Positions 22,688 through 37,600 of a stretch of 64,000 nt of DNA are shown in pieces (the stretch's first letter is position 1; every line of letters begins with the position of its first letter). The position numbers and the translations under genes are program-made. Under the pieces are notes generated by a model, which ran no database searches, was not told the DNA's origin, and was given only the letters and a program-made list of their open reading frames with translations. This stretch comes from Culex pipiens pallens (Eukaryota > Arthropoda > Insecta > Diptera > Culicidae): assembly GCF_016801865.2 (NCBI RefSeq), contig NC_068938.1:64430817-64494816 (forward strand), read 5' to 3'.

Positions 22688-24759
22688 CAGGGCTGTGGAG
22701 TCGGAGTCGGAGTCGGAGCCGGAGTCGTTGGAGTCGGGTCTTTTTGGGGACCTGGAGTCGGAGTCGGAGTCGGAGTCGTCAAAACTCGAACAGCTGGAGT
22801 CGGAGTCGGAGCCGGAGTCGGTTAAATTTTATGAGCTGGAGTCGGAGTCGGAGTCGGAGCCGAAGATTTCTGATAACCCGGAGTCGGAGTCGGAGCCGGA
22901 GTTATCTTAAATTCAAGAAAAAATATGTTTTTTTTATTGTTCAGTATTTCCTATATTCCTTAATTTACAAAACAACTTATATTTTTAATTGATTTATCAG
23001 ATGCCATTATTTATTTGAAGCTTTTTATTGTAATTGAAAAGCTCTAATTGGGTTATTACACTATAATCACTAAATGATAACCTCTTACCCAAGCATGTAG
23101 TATCAAAATTAAAAAAATAATAAAAATAAATATTTGTTATGAAGTCAGACTACGTTTATGTGCCCTTTCAATTCAATATTTAACAAATTTCATCCAGTTT
23201 TTTCTGAAAGAAGTACACACAAAGTCATCTTTTACACCGATATCGAATGTCTTAGAGGTTTTAAGCTAAACAATTTTTTAGGAAAAATTTACGAGGTACA
23301 TAAAAAGATTATAAATAGTAATTACTGTTAACTTTTGTATCACAGTTTAACTTTTGTATCAAATAATCAACGATAATAACAATCTCTTACTTGAAACTCA
23401 ACATGCGCATTTTGTTTATAACTGAGGACAAGAAATCAAAGTGTTGCATTTAAATTAATTGAAATTAACAAAAAATGTCAAAAGAAGTTGCAACAAATTT
23501 TAAATAATCATTGATTGTTGATGTTGATGTTGATTTTAGGTAAATCGTTGAACAAATCTCAAGAATTCAGTACAAAAATGAACTAATAAAAAATGTATAG
23601 AACAAAGTATAGGATTTTAATTTATTTTTTAAATATTATAAATAAAAAAACAGAATCAAAATATTATCAACTGGTACGAATTTTCTCATACTGTATGTCT
23701 CACGCCAATATCTGCAAATCAATGTACCCTAAAAAAATGAAATATTTGTGACCTAGAAAATATTTTTTTTGTGGATTTTTGTTTTTTATTATATTTTAAG
23801 ATTTTTCATATATTTTGATGGAGGCGCAAGATCATCCATAAAGCTTCGTTTTAGGTGAAGATTCACGAAGTATCGTGCACTTCCTTTTTAAACTATATAA
23901 AATTTTAAAATTAAAATAAATTAAAAATTTCCAGGTTAAAATATAATCCATGTCACAGATATTTGAAAAGGACATCTAAAGCGTCCTTTCCACGGAGAAA
24001 TTGTTTAGATACATTGATTTGCAATAATAATCTCCTTCAGCCATGGCGTGATGTCTATGTACGTCTTAAAAAAAATGTTTCAAATTGTCATTTAAAAAAC
24101 AAGGTGCCTGTCACTGTGCTTCTTACAAATGTCAGCCTGAAGTGAGCAAATTGAATTTGAATGTTCAATAGATCATTAAGGCCAGGTTTCTTTTAGTAAT
24201 TCATTCAAAAATAACAATTTAATATTTAAATTTATTAGCTTTGAAAAAAATATTTTCAAATTTGAGGTTAAGCAAATAAATCCAAATTTACTTACAAAAC
24301 TGTTCTTCTCAAAATGCCTCTAAAACTGAAGATATTTTTTGATTTCTGTTTCCATAACGTATAAAACTTGTAACCTAGAAACTTTTTTTTCCGTTTATTT
24401 ACTTCACTTTACTTTTACTTAACTTATTTTTCTTGAGAAAAACATGACGCTTAGAGAGTATTAAAATAATCCTTTCTATCAATGTTTTAAAAATAATTAA
24501 CTTATAATAGTTAACTAATTTTTGAAACATTTAAAAATATGTGGAGTCGGAGTCGGAGTCGGAGCCAACCATTTGTTGAAAGCTGGAGTCGGAGTCGGAG
24601 TCGGAGTCGGCTAGAGTTGGTAGGCCGGAGTCGGAGTCGGAGTCGGAGCCAACCATTTGTTCAAAGCCGGAGCCGGAGTCGGAGTCGGAGTCAGCTAATC
24701 TGAGAAAGCCGGAGTCGGAGTCGGAGTCGTTTGAAATATGACCCGACTCCGCAGCCCTG
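22688..24759. mobile_element. Non-autonomous hAT-type transposon, 2,072 bp
   Basis: The terminal inverted repeat CAGGGCTGYGGAGTCGG stands at both ends. A perfect 8-bp target-site duplication CTTGTAAT lies outside (22680-22687 and 24760-24767). An 8-bp duplication plus CAGGG ends is the hAT signature. Both subterminal regions (22697-22905 and 24541-24735) are packed with GGAGTC hexamers in inverted orientation; long Ser/Glu or Arg/Ser frames there are artefacts. The AT-rich middle holds only short frames and no transposase I can recognise. It is nested in a palindromic MITE copy. Confidence 0.88.
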
Positions 24760-25001
24760 CTTGTAATTATCAGCATGTAATCTTCACAAATTATCGCGAT
24801 TTTATGAAAAAAAAAAGTTTTTATCATGACAGATACGTATTTCGTTTACTTGCATAATTTATCAGTGTTCTGTTCTTGACTCGAGTTAAATATCTTCGGC
24901 ATTTATTATAACAAGTGATTCAGGGGAATTTCGGACTTTTTTCAAAGGACTACAAAGATTTGTTTTAAACTTAGATGACTAATTGTACACGTACAAAATA
25001 C

Positions 25002-25007
25002 TTTATT
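25002..25007 (-). terminator. Poly(A) signal of the cuticular protein gene
   Basis: AATAAA on the minus strand, 209 bp beyond the stop codon at 25216-25218. This would give a short 3' UTR of about 220-240 bases. Confidence 0.6.
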
Positions 25008-25215
25008 GTAAAAATCTCATCTACAGTCGCTACCAGTGTGTACGTGTGAATGTATATCAGTATGAGTTGTCAACAAACAAAAAAACAGAACAAGTTTGAG
25101 CCATTGTTAAGTGTGAAGCCTACGCGATTGCGGGCAGGGCGATAACTTCCTATCATGGTCCAAGAATCTGAGCGCAGATGATGCCAATAAATCTTACTTA
25201 AGTGGGAGCAGGTCC

Positions 25216-25629
25216 TTAATGGTGGAGCAGTGTGTGCGACAGCAGCGGCTCGTGGTGGACGTAGGCCGGGGCATGGGCGTAGGTGGTCAGGGCTGGGGCA
25301 TGGTGGGCCACGGCAACTGCTGGGGCATGGGCGTACGCGTACGCTGGCTCGTGGTGGGCAACAACGGCGGTGGCCGGGGCATGGGCGTACGTGTAAGCTG
25401 GGGCGTGGTGGGCGACGACGGCCGGGGCATGGGCGTAGGTCACGGTGGGAGCGTGATGGGCCACGATGGCAGGGGCGGCGGCGTAGGTCTTGACGATGGC
25501 AGGGGCAGCGGCAACGGTCTTGACGATGGCGGCATCGGCAGACTTGCTCACGACGGCGTTGAATCCGTTGATGGGGTCGGCAGTGTAGTCGACGGTACGA
25601 CGGGTGCCGTCGGGTTCAACCAGGGAGTA
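25216..25629 (-). CDS. Cuticular protein coding exon 4 (RR-2 end and repeat tail)
   Basis: 137 codons plus TAA (25216-25218), after acceptor CTCATTACAG. It starts [20 protein letters not shown], completing the RR-2 domain. Then come [20 protein letters not shown] and five or so AHAPA/AHHxPA repeats, ending [11 protein letters not shown] content is far above the surrounding DNA. Confidence 0.96.
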   Translation of the reverse strand, partial: YSLVEPDGTRRTVDYTADPINGFNAVVSKSADAAIVKTVAAAPAIVKTYAAAPAIVAHHAPTVTYAHAPAVVAHHAPAYTYAHAPATAVVAHHEPAYAYAHAPAVAVAHHAPALTTYAHAPAYVHHEPLLSHTLLHH

Positions 25630-28600
25630 CTGTAATGAGTAGTTTAGTGGAATAATCAACTTTTAATTACTGAGGGAAGGTAATCCGACACATCCTATGA
25701 AACGTCATTATCGAACTTTTAAGCTCAGCAAAGTTTGATTAATCTACCTTTCAAATAACATCACAAAAGGTCGACCAACTTTCACCGCTCAATGTCCTCG
25801 CAAGAGGACCCTGTCTCAATAGCTGCTCACACAAGAGCCCACACTCAACGCTACTACTTTGGGACGACATCCCATCGTCATCACCATCTCCAACAAACAT
25901 GGTACCGGTATATAGTTCCTGACAGCTTTAAACACCGTTCCAGCAGCGGATGGTGAGGTGAACCAAGAGTTGGTTAGATCTCATCAGAGCAGTGGGTTGT
26001 CTGTACCTGACCTAGTTCTAGTCTCGACAGTCAATAGATTGCGCTGCCGGGTTGCCTACCTTTCGGGAGCTTCTTTTCCCTCAAACTAGAGCGAACTCAC
26101 TGTTTATTACGAGGCGTGTGGTACGTACCTGTCCCGACACAACATCACCGTCGCGGGTCTCGTGCTGCTGCTTGTTGTCGCCGGTGAGCGAATCCTTGAC
26201 GTCGTACGAGAAGCTGTACTGGGGATGGGCGTCGTACTCCTCGGTCTAGGGTGGGGGGAGAAGCGAAAATGGAAGGTGAATTTTTGATGAAAGTGGTTTT
26301 GTAGTGCGAAACTACATTTTGAGTGTATTAAAATGATTTGATCTGAGTAACTTTTCCAGATCAACTCCAATCATTTTACGTTCTTGGACAAAGTAGTTTA
26401 ACCCGCCTCAAGTAACGAGTTCAAACCAGTCAAGTAAACTGCCTGCTCCGCAGGGATCGACTAATTAGCTTCAATCTTGCACCGATTAAATCAGCGACAG
26501 CAGCTGGAGACCGGTTACGGTTCAGCACGCCAGGAATTAATTAAACAGTGACTGTGCCTGCGGGAGTTTCCAGCACCTGGCACCGGGTGGGCCATTCCAT
26601 TCAGCCACACACCAGCTTTCCGTCATCGTGGTGTCGGAGTTCAACTTGTGTGCAGAAAAAGAAGCAAGCAAAAAAGCTGGAAACACTTTCTTTACCTTGA
26701 CAATGGCGGCTGCTGGGGCCACTCCGATGGCCACCGAGTTGACACCGACGGCGACGGCAGCGAGCACGACGAGGACCTGTTGATATTCCGAGGGTGGTGC
26801 GGGGTCAGAGGTCGGGAGTACGCCATTAGGTTCAGGTGATGACGGAGCGACGAACCGTGCGATGGGATGAAAAAAGGAGAAGATTTGGTTGGTTAGTTTC
26901 GGTTTTTGATTCCTTCGGTGTTTCAGGGTGACTTAAGTGACACTTATACGAGGGGATTAAACATCCCCTGTGCGGAACCCAGAACAGTGTAGATAGAAGA
27001 AGAATTTCTTAGATTTTTCTGTACTCTATTTAAATTCATAATACGGATTTCAAGACTTGAAAAAAAAAAGAATTGAGAATTGAAAAAACGGGACTATCAT
27101 TTTCAACTTGTTCATTTACGTATTATTAAATTATGTCAGTCAAAAAACCTTAACTACCCCCTTAAAAAAGGATCTTGCTGACTACATCTGGTATGCTTCA
27201 ACGAGTACTCATTCGATTTTGAACTGAAAATTTCGACCTTCACCAATATTCAACTTCAAGGATCGTTCTCTAGTTTAGAAAAGTCTCCACCTGGTTCCAA
27301 TTTCCCAGTCCCAGTCCCACGGCAGCAGTAGCAACCATCAAAAAACACCTGAAACTCGATTTCTCGATATCCGGTGCTCGGAGTCAGTGTTCCTGGCCAA
27401 AAGCTTCCGGTCCATGTGGGGCGGAAAGTGGAAAGCATTTATTTCTATTTTTGGCTAGGTCGCCTCAAAGAGGGTAGGAAAAAGCATTCGGCAAGGTGGA
27501 CATTTATTTGCATCTGGCTTCTGGTCTGGACCCCGGGTCCAGATGGAAGGACTTTTGGCTCTGAATGAGCTGGTGGAAGAGAGCATTTTCCGGTTCGATT
27601 CCTTTGTTGGAATGTGGGTGGTTTTGGAATGCTTTGGGGAGTTTGAGCATCAAACATCATTAGAAAATGAGATGGATCGGGTTTCAGCTGAAAATTTATA
27701 GCTATCGATTCGTTATTCGGAGAATCTTAAACTCAACTGAATTTGGTCAATGTCCTGCAAAGAGTTTAGTTAAGTTCTCAATTATACTCTAAACTTAAGC
27801 TATAATAAATTATGTTTAGAAGTGTATAACAAACTGTTAGCCGGGATATTTGTTACACGGAACAAACATTGAAAAAAGAAGTTTAAGTGTAAGTAAATTC
27901 CTATTTGCTTGGCAGGTTAAGGATTTGGTCCTCAAAACAGCAAATTTAACCCTCACTATTTAAAAAAATATTTTATAAAAATTTATAAGAATTTTCCTTG
28001 CTGAATTCATAGTAAGCTAATTAATTAAATGATTTCAATTCAAAACGCTGTTAATAAACTGAACAAAGTCGATCGATTTCATGAAATTTCAATAATTATA
28101 TTTTTTTGAGGGCTTTCCTATGTCCAAAGAAGGTATTTTGTGTCTTCGACAAATCGATCAAAGACAATAAAAAAATCAGTTAAAAAAAACTCTTATTTCT
28201 TGTTGTTTTGAGAAAATTTGCTGGACGAATAAAAGGTGGAACAGGTTTTTTTTTTGATAAAGATTTCATGTTTGTTTATTAATGGAAATGGTATTTTTTT
28301 TTTTCGTATAGTTTGGAATTTACTTCTCAGAGTTTGAAAATAGGACAAGGCCCATCAATTTTGATTCTTAGTTTGTTTTTGTAATTACAATTTTACAATT
28401 GTAATTGTATCTTCAAATGTGGTGTAATTGAATTTGACCTCAAAAACCACACCCCTGGCATACGGTAATAACAAAATTTATGCCATTTCAATAACAAATA
28501 CTGTTAAAATAACCAAAATTGTGATGGAATGTTCTTGAAAAATCCATTTTTGCATAAGAGTTTAATAACAGTTAATGTCTTTCATAACAAAATTTGTTAT

Positions 28601-31600
28601 TGGTCTGATATTAGCTGAAAGCAAACACAACTTGAGAATAACATTTTTTGTTATGGAAAAATAACTCCAACTGTTATTGTGATGATCGGATTAGTTGTTA
28701 AAATAACAAAAAATAATAACAAAGATTTGTAACAATCCAGCAACAACAAAAAATATAACGGCGAGTAACGAAACTTGTTATAAATAACATAAAATGTTAT
28801 TGGCCTAGTATTTTCAAATATCAAAAAATGTTATTCCAAAATTACCGTCTGCTCGGGACGTCACCTGTCTATTAGAAAAATGAATCCTTCTTTCGATCCA
28901 TAAAAAAGCATTTGAGACTCTTTGTTTTTAAATATGATTAATCTGGTAGAATTATTTTTTAATATGTGTGCAAAAAAACATTTTCTGAAAATAATAAATC
29001 GTAAATAAGATTTAAATGAGGAACAATTATTAAAAGAAAAGAAAATTAAAAATCAACTTTAACGGAATTCATTTGAAGAAAAAAACGGTCCGATCCTCTG
29101 GAACACCGGAAGAAGATTTAAAATATTTGCAGATTGAAAAATATTTGCGATGAGTTTAGTTTCTAAATTTTCACAAAATGTAATATTTCTGACTTAAAAA
29201 CAAGTGCGGTTCTCTCTAGAACAAGCAATTGTTTTGATATTTTTTGTATTTTTTAGATTTGGGTTGCACTGAATTTTTCAACCTCAAAATTTGAAATGGT
29301 CCAAAACACGAAATTCAGACCATATTTAAGGTAGGGTTGCAGAGAAAACATATTTTTTCCTGTTTTGTCTTTTCATTCAGAGGCTCTATCTTAGCAACCA
29401 TTAATCTTATCTTCAATGTTTATGAAGCGAATTTATTGGAAATTTTCAGAAGTGGTCAACTTTGGGCATGACTTGTACAGATAAAAAGTCATAATCAACA
29501 AACAAAAAAATAGGTAGCTATAACTTGAAAACGTTGCATGAAACCAACATTATTGTAAGTACTTTTCAATTGAAAATTTGATTAAATATCTGAAAAAATA
29601 AAGTGTAAAAATTATTTCAACTTTTTTATTTTTTTTAAATGTTTATTTTTTTCCGAAAAATTGGCAACACTTCTAAACAAATTTTGTCTAATTTTTGCTA
29701 TAGCTCAAAAGATAAAATTTTTTCACCTGAACATATAACAAAAAATTTAAAAAGATATTATTTTGGGAAATTTAACTTTTTGTCCTAAAGTGGAAACTTT
29801 TGTAGAGCGAAGCTATTTTTTTCCCATCCTCACCAAGGTAAGGCTATAATCCTGCTCTAAAATGAACTTTCGACATAAAGCTCATAGACCCACCTTCACG
29901 TCTACCCATCGACTCCGAATCGAAAACTGAACGAATGTATGCTCGTCTGTGTGTATGTGTGTTACTAAAATTGTCACTACGAAAGGCGAAATGTCACTCT
30001 CAGGGTTCCAATCGAGCAACAAGATCATGCAAGAACAAGGTTGGAATCAATTTAAAATAATTTTGGCAAAAAACGAGACTTGTAACAATTACAAGTATTG
30101 TAAAACTGTTGTTGATAATTATCTGGTAGTTTTTATTATGTTTGTGCTTGTTCGGTACAAGAAATGTGCCAACGCCAAAGAAAAACTACAAGTTTTTCAA
30201 CATTAAATTTAAATGACTTTGGGTTTTTGGAATTTCTCCCAGAACATTTCATTTCCCTATGTAGGTCCCTGGTCGCATTATTCTCAGGGAACTGACAGGC
30301 ATGCACTTTCCCGAAGTCACCGCCAGAGGCGCTGTCAATGTTGTTTACGTGGGGTTTTTGAAAAAGTTGTATGAAACAAATTAATAAACTTTTATCTTCA
30401 AATTAATAAATTTTTAGTTTTCATCATCTTTTGCTTATATATTTAATCAAATGACAAGTATCACGTACAGATTTCCTCATTTATTATTTATAAGAACGAT
30501 AAACAAAGTTGTACTAGAACAACACGTAACATTAAACTAAAAATTAAATATATTCAGTTTCCTTGAAACAAAATTAGCAAGGTAAGATTCTACCGGACTC
30601 ACCTGACTGTTGGTTTAAATTCAATTACATTTTTAGAATACTCAGTTAATTTAACATTTAAATATAATTCAACCACGAGTTTGATCAACATATTTCGATG
30701 ATTATTCATTGCATCCTGTTCTAAAATGTGATTTGCTAGTGACCCGGTTGTTTCATTTAAAATTTTGGTTAGAATCGAATTTAACAAACGCTGATAAAAT
30801 TTTGGAACATTGAATTTAGCATTTTCCCCTACTAAAATTTAGAATTCCAATTTTACCAGTTTGCTACAAGTTATTTGAATATTAATTAAAGTTCAAATCT
30901 AGAGTTTTTTTTATTAGGTCCTATAAACATATGAAAGACAATAGTTTATTGGTCCTTTTAAAAAAAACTCTGGAAATCTGAAATTAAATGTAAATCGCTT
31001 GAAAAAAAACTTGGTGATTAAAAAAAGTTTTAATTTTTGCAATTCATGTGCAAACAACATTTTCAAAAACCTCGCTGCAAAAACTTGGTTCGATCTTGGT
31101 TCGATTTTGACTTCACTCGCTTTGTATGTGGATGACAGTCGTGACGTATCCGTGATTATTCTCGGTGTTGGGTTCCATAGATCGAGTTAAAAAAATAGTT
31201 TCTATAAGTAGTTCAAAAGTTATGTATACAAAAGTATTTTCGCATATGTTAGATAAATAGCCGGAAATCATTTCAAAAAGCATCATGTTATATACCATTT
31301 GATAGAAAATCGAAAGACCTTTCCAACGAGTCTAAAATAGTGAAGATCTGGCAACCCTGTCTTAAGTTATGACCACTTAAGTGATATTTATGTACTTTTT
31401 TGAAGTCGGATCTCACTAATTTGTATGTAAGCTATGTCCGGATCCATCATCCGACCTATAGTTGTATAGGTAATTGAAAACCGTCCAAACGATTACAGAT
31501 AGAAAATCTGGCAAATCTGTCAGTATTGTTTGAGCCAGATTGAAATTGAACCATGTTTTCAGCGTGATTTGTTTCCATTAAATTTATAATACAGATGGAA

Positions 31601-34600
31601 ATTTATTACAAGATTTTTTAAGTTAAATTCATGTTTGGTGAAGAATGAGGAAGTCAAGAACCAAATTTTTGAATATTTGAAAAGAATTTTGGTTTACACA
31701 GATGCATAACCTGTGTAGACGAACTAATGGTGCAAAACATTCTTTTTAAATGGATCAATTTTAACAAAATAATGGATATATCTACCCCTTGTTCAGTTAT
31801 TTTCAAGTAATTTTGAAGCCAAAAATCATCTTCAAGTTCGCAAGCTATTTTCAAAGTGCTGAGTAATGGAAGAAGGGGGCACTTCTCAACCTCTGCAGTA
31901 AATCCAAAATCGTCCTCTTGATTCAAAACACAATCCATTTGCAGGGGAGGTTAAAATGGTGTGTGTTTTCGACTGCGTTAAGGCGTTCAAACCAAACCCG
32001 AAAGTGAAAGATTACTGGCCACAGTGCTTCAACTGGGCTGCCTGCCAATCCACTGATTAAATATTGACAGAGGGTTAGCCCTTCCTACCCGTCCCGTCTA
32101 CCGACCACCCCAACACTCGAAAAGCTCCAAGGGGAAGGCGTCCGGATTGCGGTTGAATAAATTAATCAAATTTCGGTAAATTCTAATTTGGGTGATGGCA
32201 TTTCAACAAAACCACAAAACTGAGCGCCGGAAAGCTAGGTGAAGTCGAGTCGCTTCTTGACGGTTGATTTGCATGATGGAATTTTAAGTGAATGACTTTC
32301 AGATAAATTTAAATTGGTAGAAAAGTTTCAAGTCGCGCTCAGTGCGCTTGGAAAATTTATTAGATGTTTTTTTATTCCAATTTCAAATGTCGCCTTTTGT
32401 CAAACTGTGTGGCATTTTTTCGTGGAACTGTCATCGGGAGGGGGAAATTGTTTTTCCGCAATCGAGCGTGTGAATGTGTTAGCTGTGGGGGAGGAATCCA
32501 TACTTTCAACCACGTTTCGATCCGCAATCGCGAAATTTGAATGAATCCGCACAATTTTGGCTCGAACTCGTGGAAAATTCCAGTTCGATATGGTTGGGGG
32601 AAGGAAGGTATTCTTCTATTTGTGCCGATGTCAGCATCAGCATGATTGCAAACGATGAAGCTGTGCGGGGCTGTGAGTCTGTATAGACTGCTCTGTATAC
32701 TGTTTAGAGTTGCATAGAACTTACTCGGTTTTCCTGCACGGTTGATTGCATTTTCCGGTATTGACACATTTTCCAAAGAAACAATATCAAATGATGCAGC
32801 TTGAGCGTGTGTTCAGAGATGCAATTTCGGTCTAGAGTTGGTTATTGCTGGTTGTGGAATTGATTTGAAAATTATTCTCTCTACTTTGAACTTAAACTTG
32901 AAGTTCTTGGCTGGGAACATATTCCCAGATATATTTTTTTAAATAGATCATCAAAGATTAAACAATACTTTCATGAATCTCTCAATAACTATAATTCTGT
33001 ACCGAGTACTCAATCAAGAGAAAAGAGAAGAGACCTCTTTCGATTATCTGTCTCTTGATGAGTGAACTGCTGGTAATTAAGAATTGAATTTAATTAATAA
33101 ATCATATTCCATGTATCACATTTGATCACAAGCTCCTCTTAAGCTTCTTATCGAAAGTATTTCCTTTCCTCAAACAATTTCACATTTTCAAACTCTCTCT
33201 AATCTGGCATCAGCTTTCTCCGTCCATCACTGGCCGGATAATCTGCCACCTCACCACCCACTTTGCACGAGATTATGAACTCCAAGAGCCGTCATTCTGT
33301 GTCTCAAGTCCGGACGAGATGACATCCGGCAAAGGTCATTGCGGGGGCGACTAAAAAGGTGATAATTTTATTCAATACACCACCACTTCCGACGACCCTC
33401 CTCCTTCTTGAAGTACTTGCTAATGACGTCCCTGGTCATCTGGACCCCTGCCCTCTGCTCTCTCTCTGCTGGTTGAGCTTAAAAACTCCCACGGGGATCT
33501 TCCAGCGCCCCCGATGATTGTTTCCGGTTTCTCAAGTCAGGCCTCATAAAGAAGCAGAATAAGGTTGTGGAAAAAAAAAACTGTGCGGGAAGGTTCATTA
33601 GAAAAGTTCGAGCAGTTTCCGGTCCTGCTTGGGCTCGCTCTGGTTTTGGTTGCACCACTTGGCCAAAGAGGGGGTAGCGATTTAATAAAATTCTGTACTC
33701 GGGAAAGAGAGACGGTGAACTTGGTACTTCGGTGCGACCTGGAAGGCAGGGTTTCTAAAGTTGACCAACGATTCAAAAATTATTTATTCACAAGTGAGCT
33801 TCCAATCGTGAGCAACCACGATTCGCAAGCAGTAAGCAATCGATCGCTCTAACCAGCGATTCAAACACTTCGTGACTTGCTCGGCCTACTCCGATCGTCG
33901 ACGACAGCTCGACACGCGTTCATTCTGCACTACCACAGCGTGAGCGTCAATTTGAATTTTTAATCGAGTAAATTGCTGTCAAATTTGTTTTTGATGCTGT
34001 GTTAGAAAAACAAAAAGCTAAATCTTTTTAAAAACATTGATTTTAGGCAATCGATTCAGCGATTCAAATCGCAGACTATTTTGCATCAGTTTGGAGCGAC
34101 AAAGCGAAACCGGCCTGACTGAGCCGATTTGAGAGAGAGAGAGAGAGAGATAGGAAAAGAGAGAGCATTCAGATGTGATTGGTGTAGTAGTGACAGACGT
34201 TATGAATTCTTCAGAGCAGATTTGCGTCGCGTTCGATTTGCGCTCGTGAGAGAGCGATCAGAATGAATCCTTGAGTTTAATCAATCTTCATGGCAATTGA
34301 ACCGATTTTAATTGCTAATAAACAATTTGCTTATTCAATATCTACTCTCTCAGAGATTGCAGAGAGTTGGAGTCTCTTCAACAGCCTCTTTGAAGCTCTC
34401 CTCAGTGTGAGTAAAAGAGTACAAATTGGTGGGAGCAATGAACGAATAAAAAGTGAGAGCTCTTGTTGCAAACAGAGATAATTCTCAAACTGTTGTGAGA
34501 AAAGTTGTTCTCGTTGATAATTATCGAATCATGAAATGATAGAAATTTTATTAGATGAGTTTTAGCACTTATCTATGTGCGTCACTTAAAAGTTAAAAAG

Positions 34601-37600
34601 TAAAATTTATATCAAAGAAAAGACATCTCAAATTGCTAGAAGCTCTGTCTGCCAACCTGTAGCTCACGAGCAACCGGTGAAAAATTTTCCTTCTAGCTTT
34701 TGTCATGAAGTACCACCGTGGTGCTACCACGACCCATTCTTCCTTTCATTTGACGAGACGACGGTGGACGATAACGATCCCCTTCTCTCCTCTCATGGTT
34801 TGGCATCACTGCTGCTGATGATGATGGTGCTGATATTGGTAATGCAAAATGTATGAACCTGTCAACGTCGTCCCTGTTTAGGTGGACGACGTCGTGGGTG
34901 GTTTTGCCACAGACAGTGTTTAAAAATATACATGTATATATTTCATCACGGTGTGGAGCTTATTTAGAATAATTGATTTGAAAAGTGGAAGATGTAAACT
35001 TGAGCTGTTTCTGGTAAGTGAAGAGCATACGACGAAGAGATGAGAGAAAAAGATAGATTAAGAGAGTGAGACCATGATAGAATCATGGAGCGCAACTCTC
35101 AATCTCATCGAAAAAGCTTTATAGAGCAATCACTGAGAAATAATTTCGAATTAGAAACGTTTCCCTTTTCTTTCTGGTGTGAAATGTTAATCAAATAATC
35201 GCAATAAACCATCCATCGGTTAAACGACAGCCACCACTAAAGGCAAACAATGTTTGTAAACAATGAGGAAGTATTCCAACATGGCGGTGCTGAATTACAA
35301 AAGAGATACCATGATGGAGCGCAAATCTCAATTCTCACTCTCAACTTTTGATGGAAGAATCTTCACCGAAAAAGCTTCGCTGAGCAATCACTAAGAGAGA
35401 ATTTCCAAAGAGAACGTTCCTTTATTCAAAACAGTTGGGCTCACTAATACATCCACCGGTAAAACGACAGACGCCACTATGAGTTGTCACGTTTCGCTTA
35501 CGAACAATGAAATGTTTGTAAACAAAGTGGATTAGTGAGAAGACTCTCTTTTGTTTGTAAACAATGTAGGTTAGAGAAAAGATGCTCTTTTGTTTGTAAA
35601 CAATATGGATAAGAGAGAAGATGCTCTTTTGAAAGTTTGTGAGAGAATTTCATCATCGTATTTCAGTCCCAAATTGAATTTTGAAAATCTTATTTTGAAA
35701 CAATTATCACTACTTTCTACGCTGAGCAAAGCGCGCAACCGAAATTGAGTGATAAAATCATTCGTGATTATCTGCGGCGAGTGAATTTTCATAACTGCTT
35801 GCGGTTAAAGCTATGTTGTTCTAAAGGACCCAAACACATAAAGGCGGGCAACAGCATCATCACAATCATCAAGTGTGTTAGGCAGATAACAGTAACGGTA
35901 AAATTTTACGATATGGAAATGGCTTTATCGTTTCTTCTCCCAACGAGCTAGATTTTCTCGAGAACGCTGATGGTCTCAGTCGGAGTAATTTTCTACACAG
36001 GCAAGTGAGCCCAAAGTGAGACCAATCTTCCAGGATTGGGGTGCGTGACGGAATAACTTTACATAAATGTGATTGTTATTTACTGTGTGAGAGGGTCATT
36101 TTGGTAGGGGAATGTGATCCTACATGTAAATGCGTGTAAAGTTCAAGAGATTAGTTTTTTTGTGGTTAGGTTTGGTTCAGGCTAATTTATGGCTACGAAA
36201 AACTTGCTGATGTGGGTTAAGATAATTTCATTTTTGTTTCAAAAACATTTAATTCAGAATTGAATAAAACTTTTTTTTTGTAAACAGTAACAGAGAGTTT
36301 GTACAGGGAATCGAACTGAAGCCTATTATTTCACGTAATTTTGAGCGTGATAACATTCCCTGTCAGAGTTGTTTCGTTTGGGTGTAGACAAGGAAATACC
36401 ATCGGATGTCTCCCATCGATCTAAAGAGGCTAATTAATATTTCATGCTACAAGATGGGATACTATTTTGGGACAGTTTCCACTCCTTCCGGAAAGGGGGA
36501 GATGATATGATGAAGTATGGTGATTAAACCGATGTGGTTAACTGGAATGTCAGAACCATATTTGCTATTTTGATGTTGTCACCCTTGTTTGTGATGAGGT
36601 TTGGGGAAAGGTTGAGGACCGATTTGCAATCTCCGGAGGCTGTTACCGGGAGAGTAGATTGCTTAAGGGAATTCTAAATGAATAAGTAGGTTAGGAATGT
36701 GGATGTGGCTGAGGAAATTAATGGCATTTACTTGGATTCTTTGACTGGATGAGATTACTTGACGCTGGAAGAGGTTATTAAGTTGTGTATTGTGTTTAAT
36801 GTTTCATTTACATTAATCGTGATTTTTATGTTATTTATTGCAAAAAAATTAAGTGCTTTAATTCTTTATGGAAACTTTTGATTATGGGAAATCGACCTAA
36901 TGCAAATGTTTCATATAAAAAATGCAAATCAATCAAATTGATTTGAATCTCTGGAGAGAAACAAAGCAAAAGATTTATTCAGAAGTTACCAACTTTTTAG
37001 ATGTGTCTACAACAGTGTTCTTCATCATAAGGAAATTTCTCTTCTTCAGGAATCCATCAAATACAGATCCACAAATCCGACCGGAGTTTTAGCTCACCGT
37101 AAACTATTTCCATCGGTGCCATTTGCAGTTTACCCTGGAACGAAACTTTTCCTCAAAAGCCAAAGCAGAGACCATTCCTAATTGCCACAGATTGTGGCAC
37201 AACTTGTACGTTTTAGAAGGCAAATTCTAACAAAAAAAGAACGAGCACACAACTTTAACCCTTAGCAAAAGTCGAGTTCGAAAAACGTGCTCGAGAGGAA
37301 TTTGCTCGAGTTTGGTGTAACTTTTGGTGCAACCAAACCACACGTGCATTTTGAGAACCACAACTTGACAAATCCCTTTCTTCACAGAATGAAAACAGGT
37401 TGGATTGTCACCCAACAAGTTTAGCAGAAAATTATAAAATAAGGACGAAGATTCCAATTGAATTCGATGTTAAAAAATTCTCAAAATTATTTTTTACACT
37501 TTTTTACAGTGTGTAAACCAAACTAGTTGCACAAGTTGCACCCCAAGAGAATTTTTAACCATGAACTAGACGGGAAACTACACAACTTCAACATAAATCT

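Noticed and set aside
22677..22992. Ser/Glu- and Arg/Ser-rich frames resembling SR proteins
   Set aside because: They are translations of GGAGTC hexamers inside the hAT terminus.
25219..25635. 138-codon plus-strand frame rich in Gly
   Set aside because: Antisense shadow of cuticular protein exon 4.
26776..26825. ATG at 26823-26825 (minus) as the start of the cuticle protein
   Set aside because: It is out of frame with the signal peptide core and would destroy it; the preceding sequence ends in a normal acceptor CAG.
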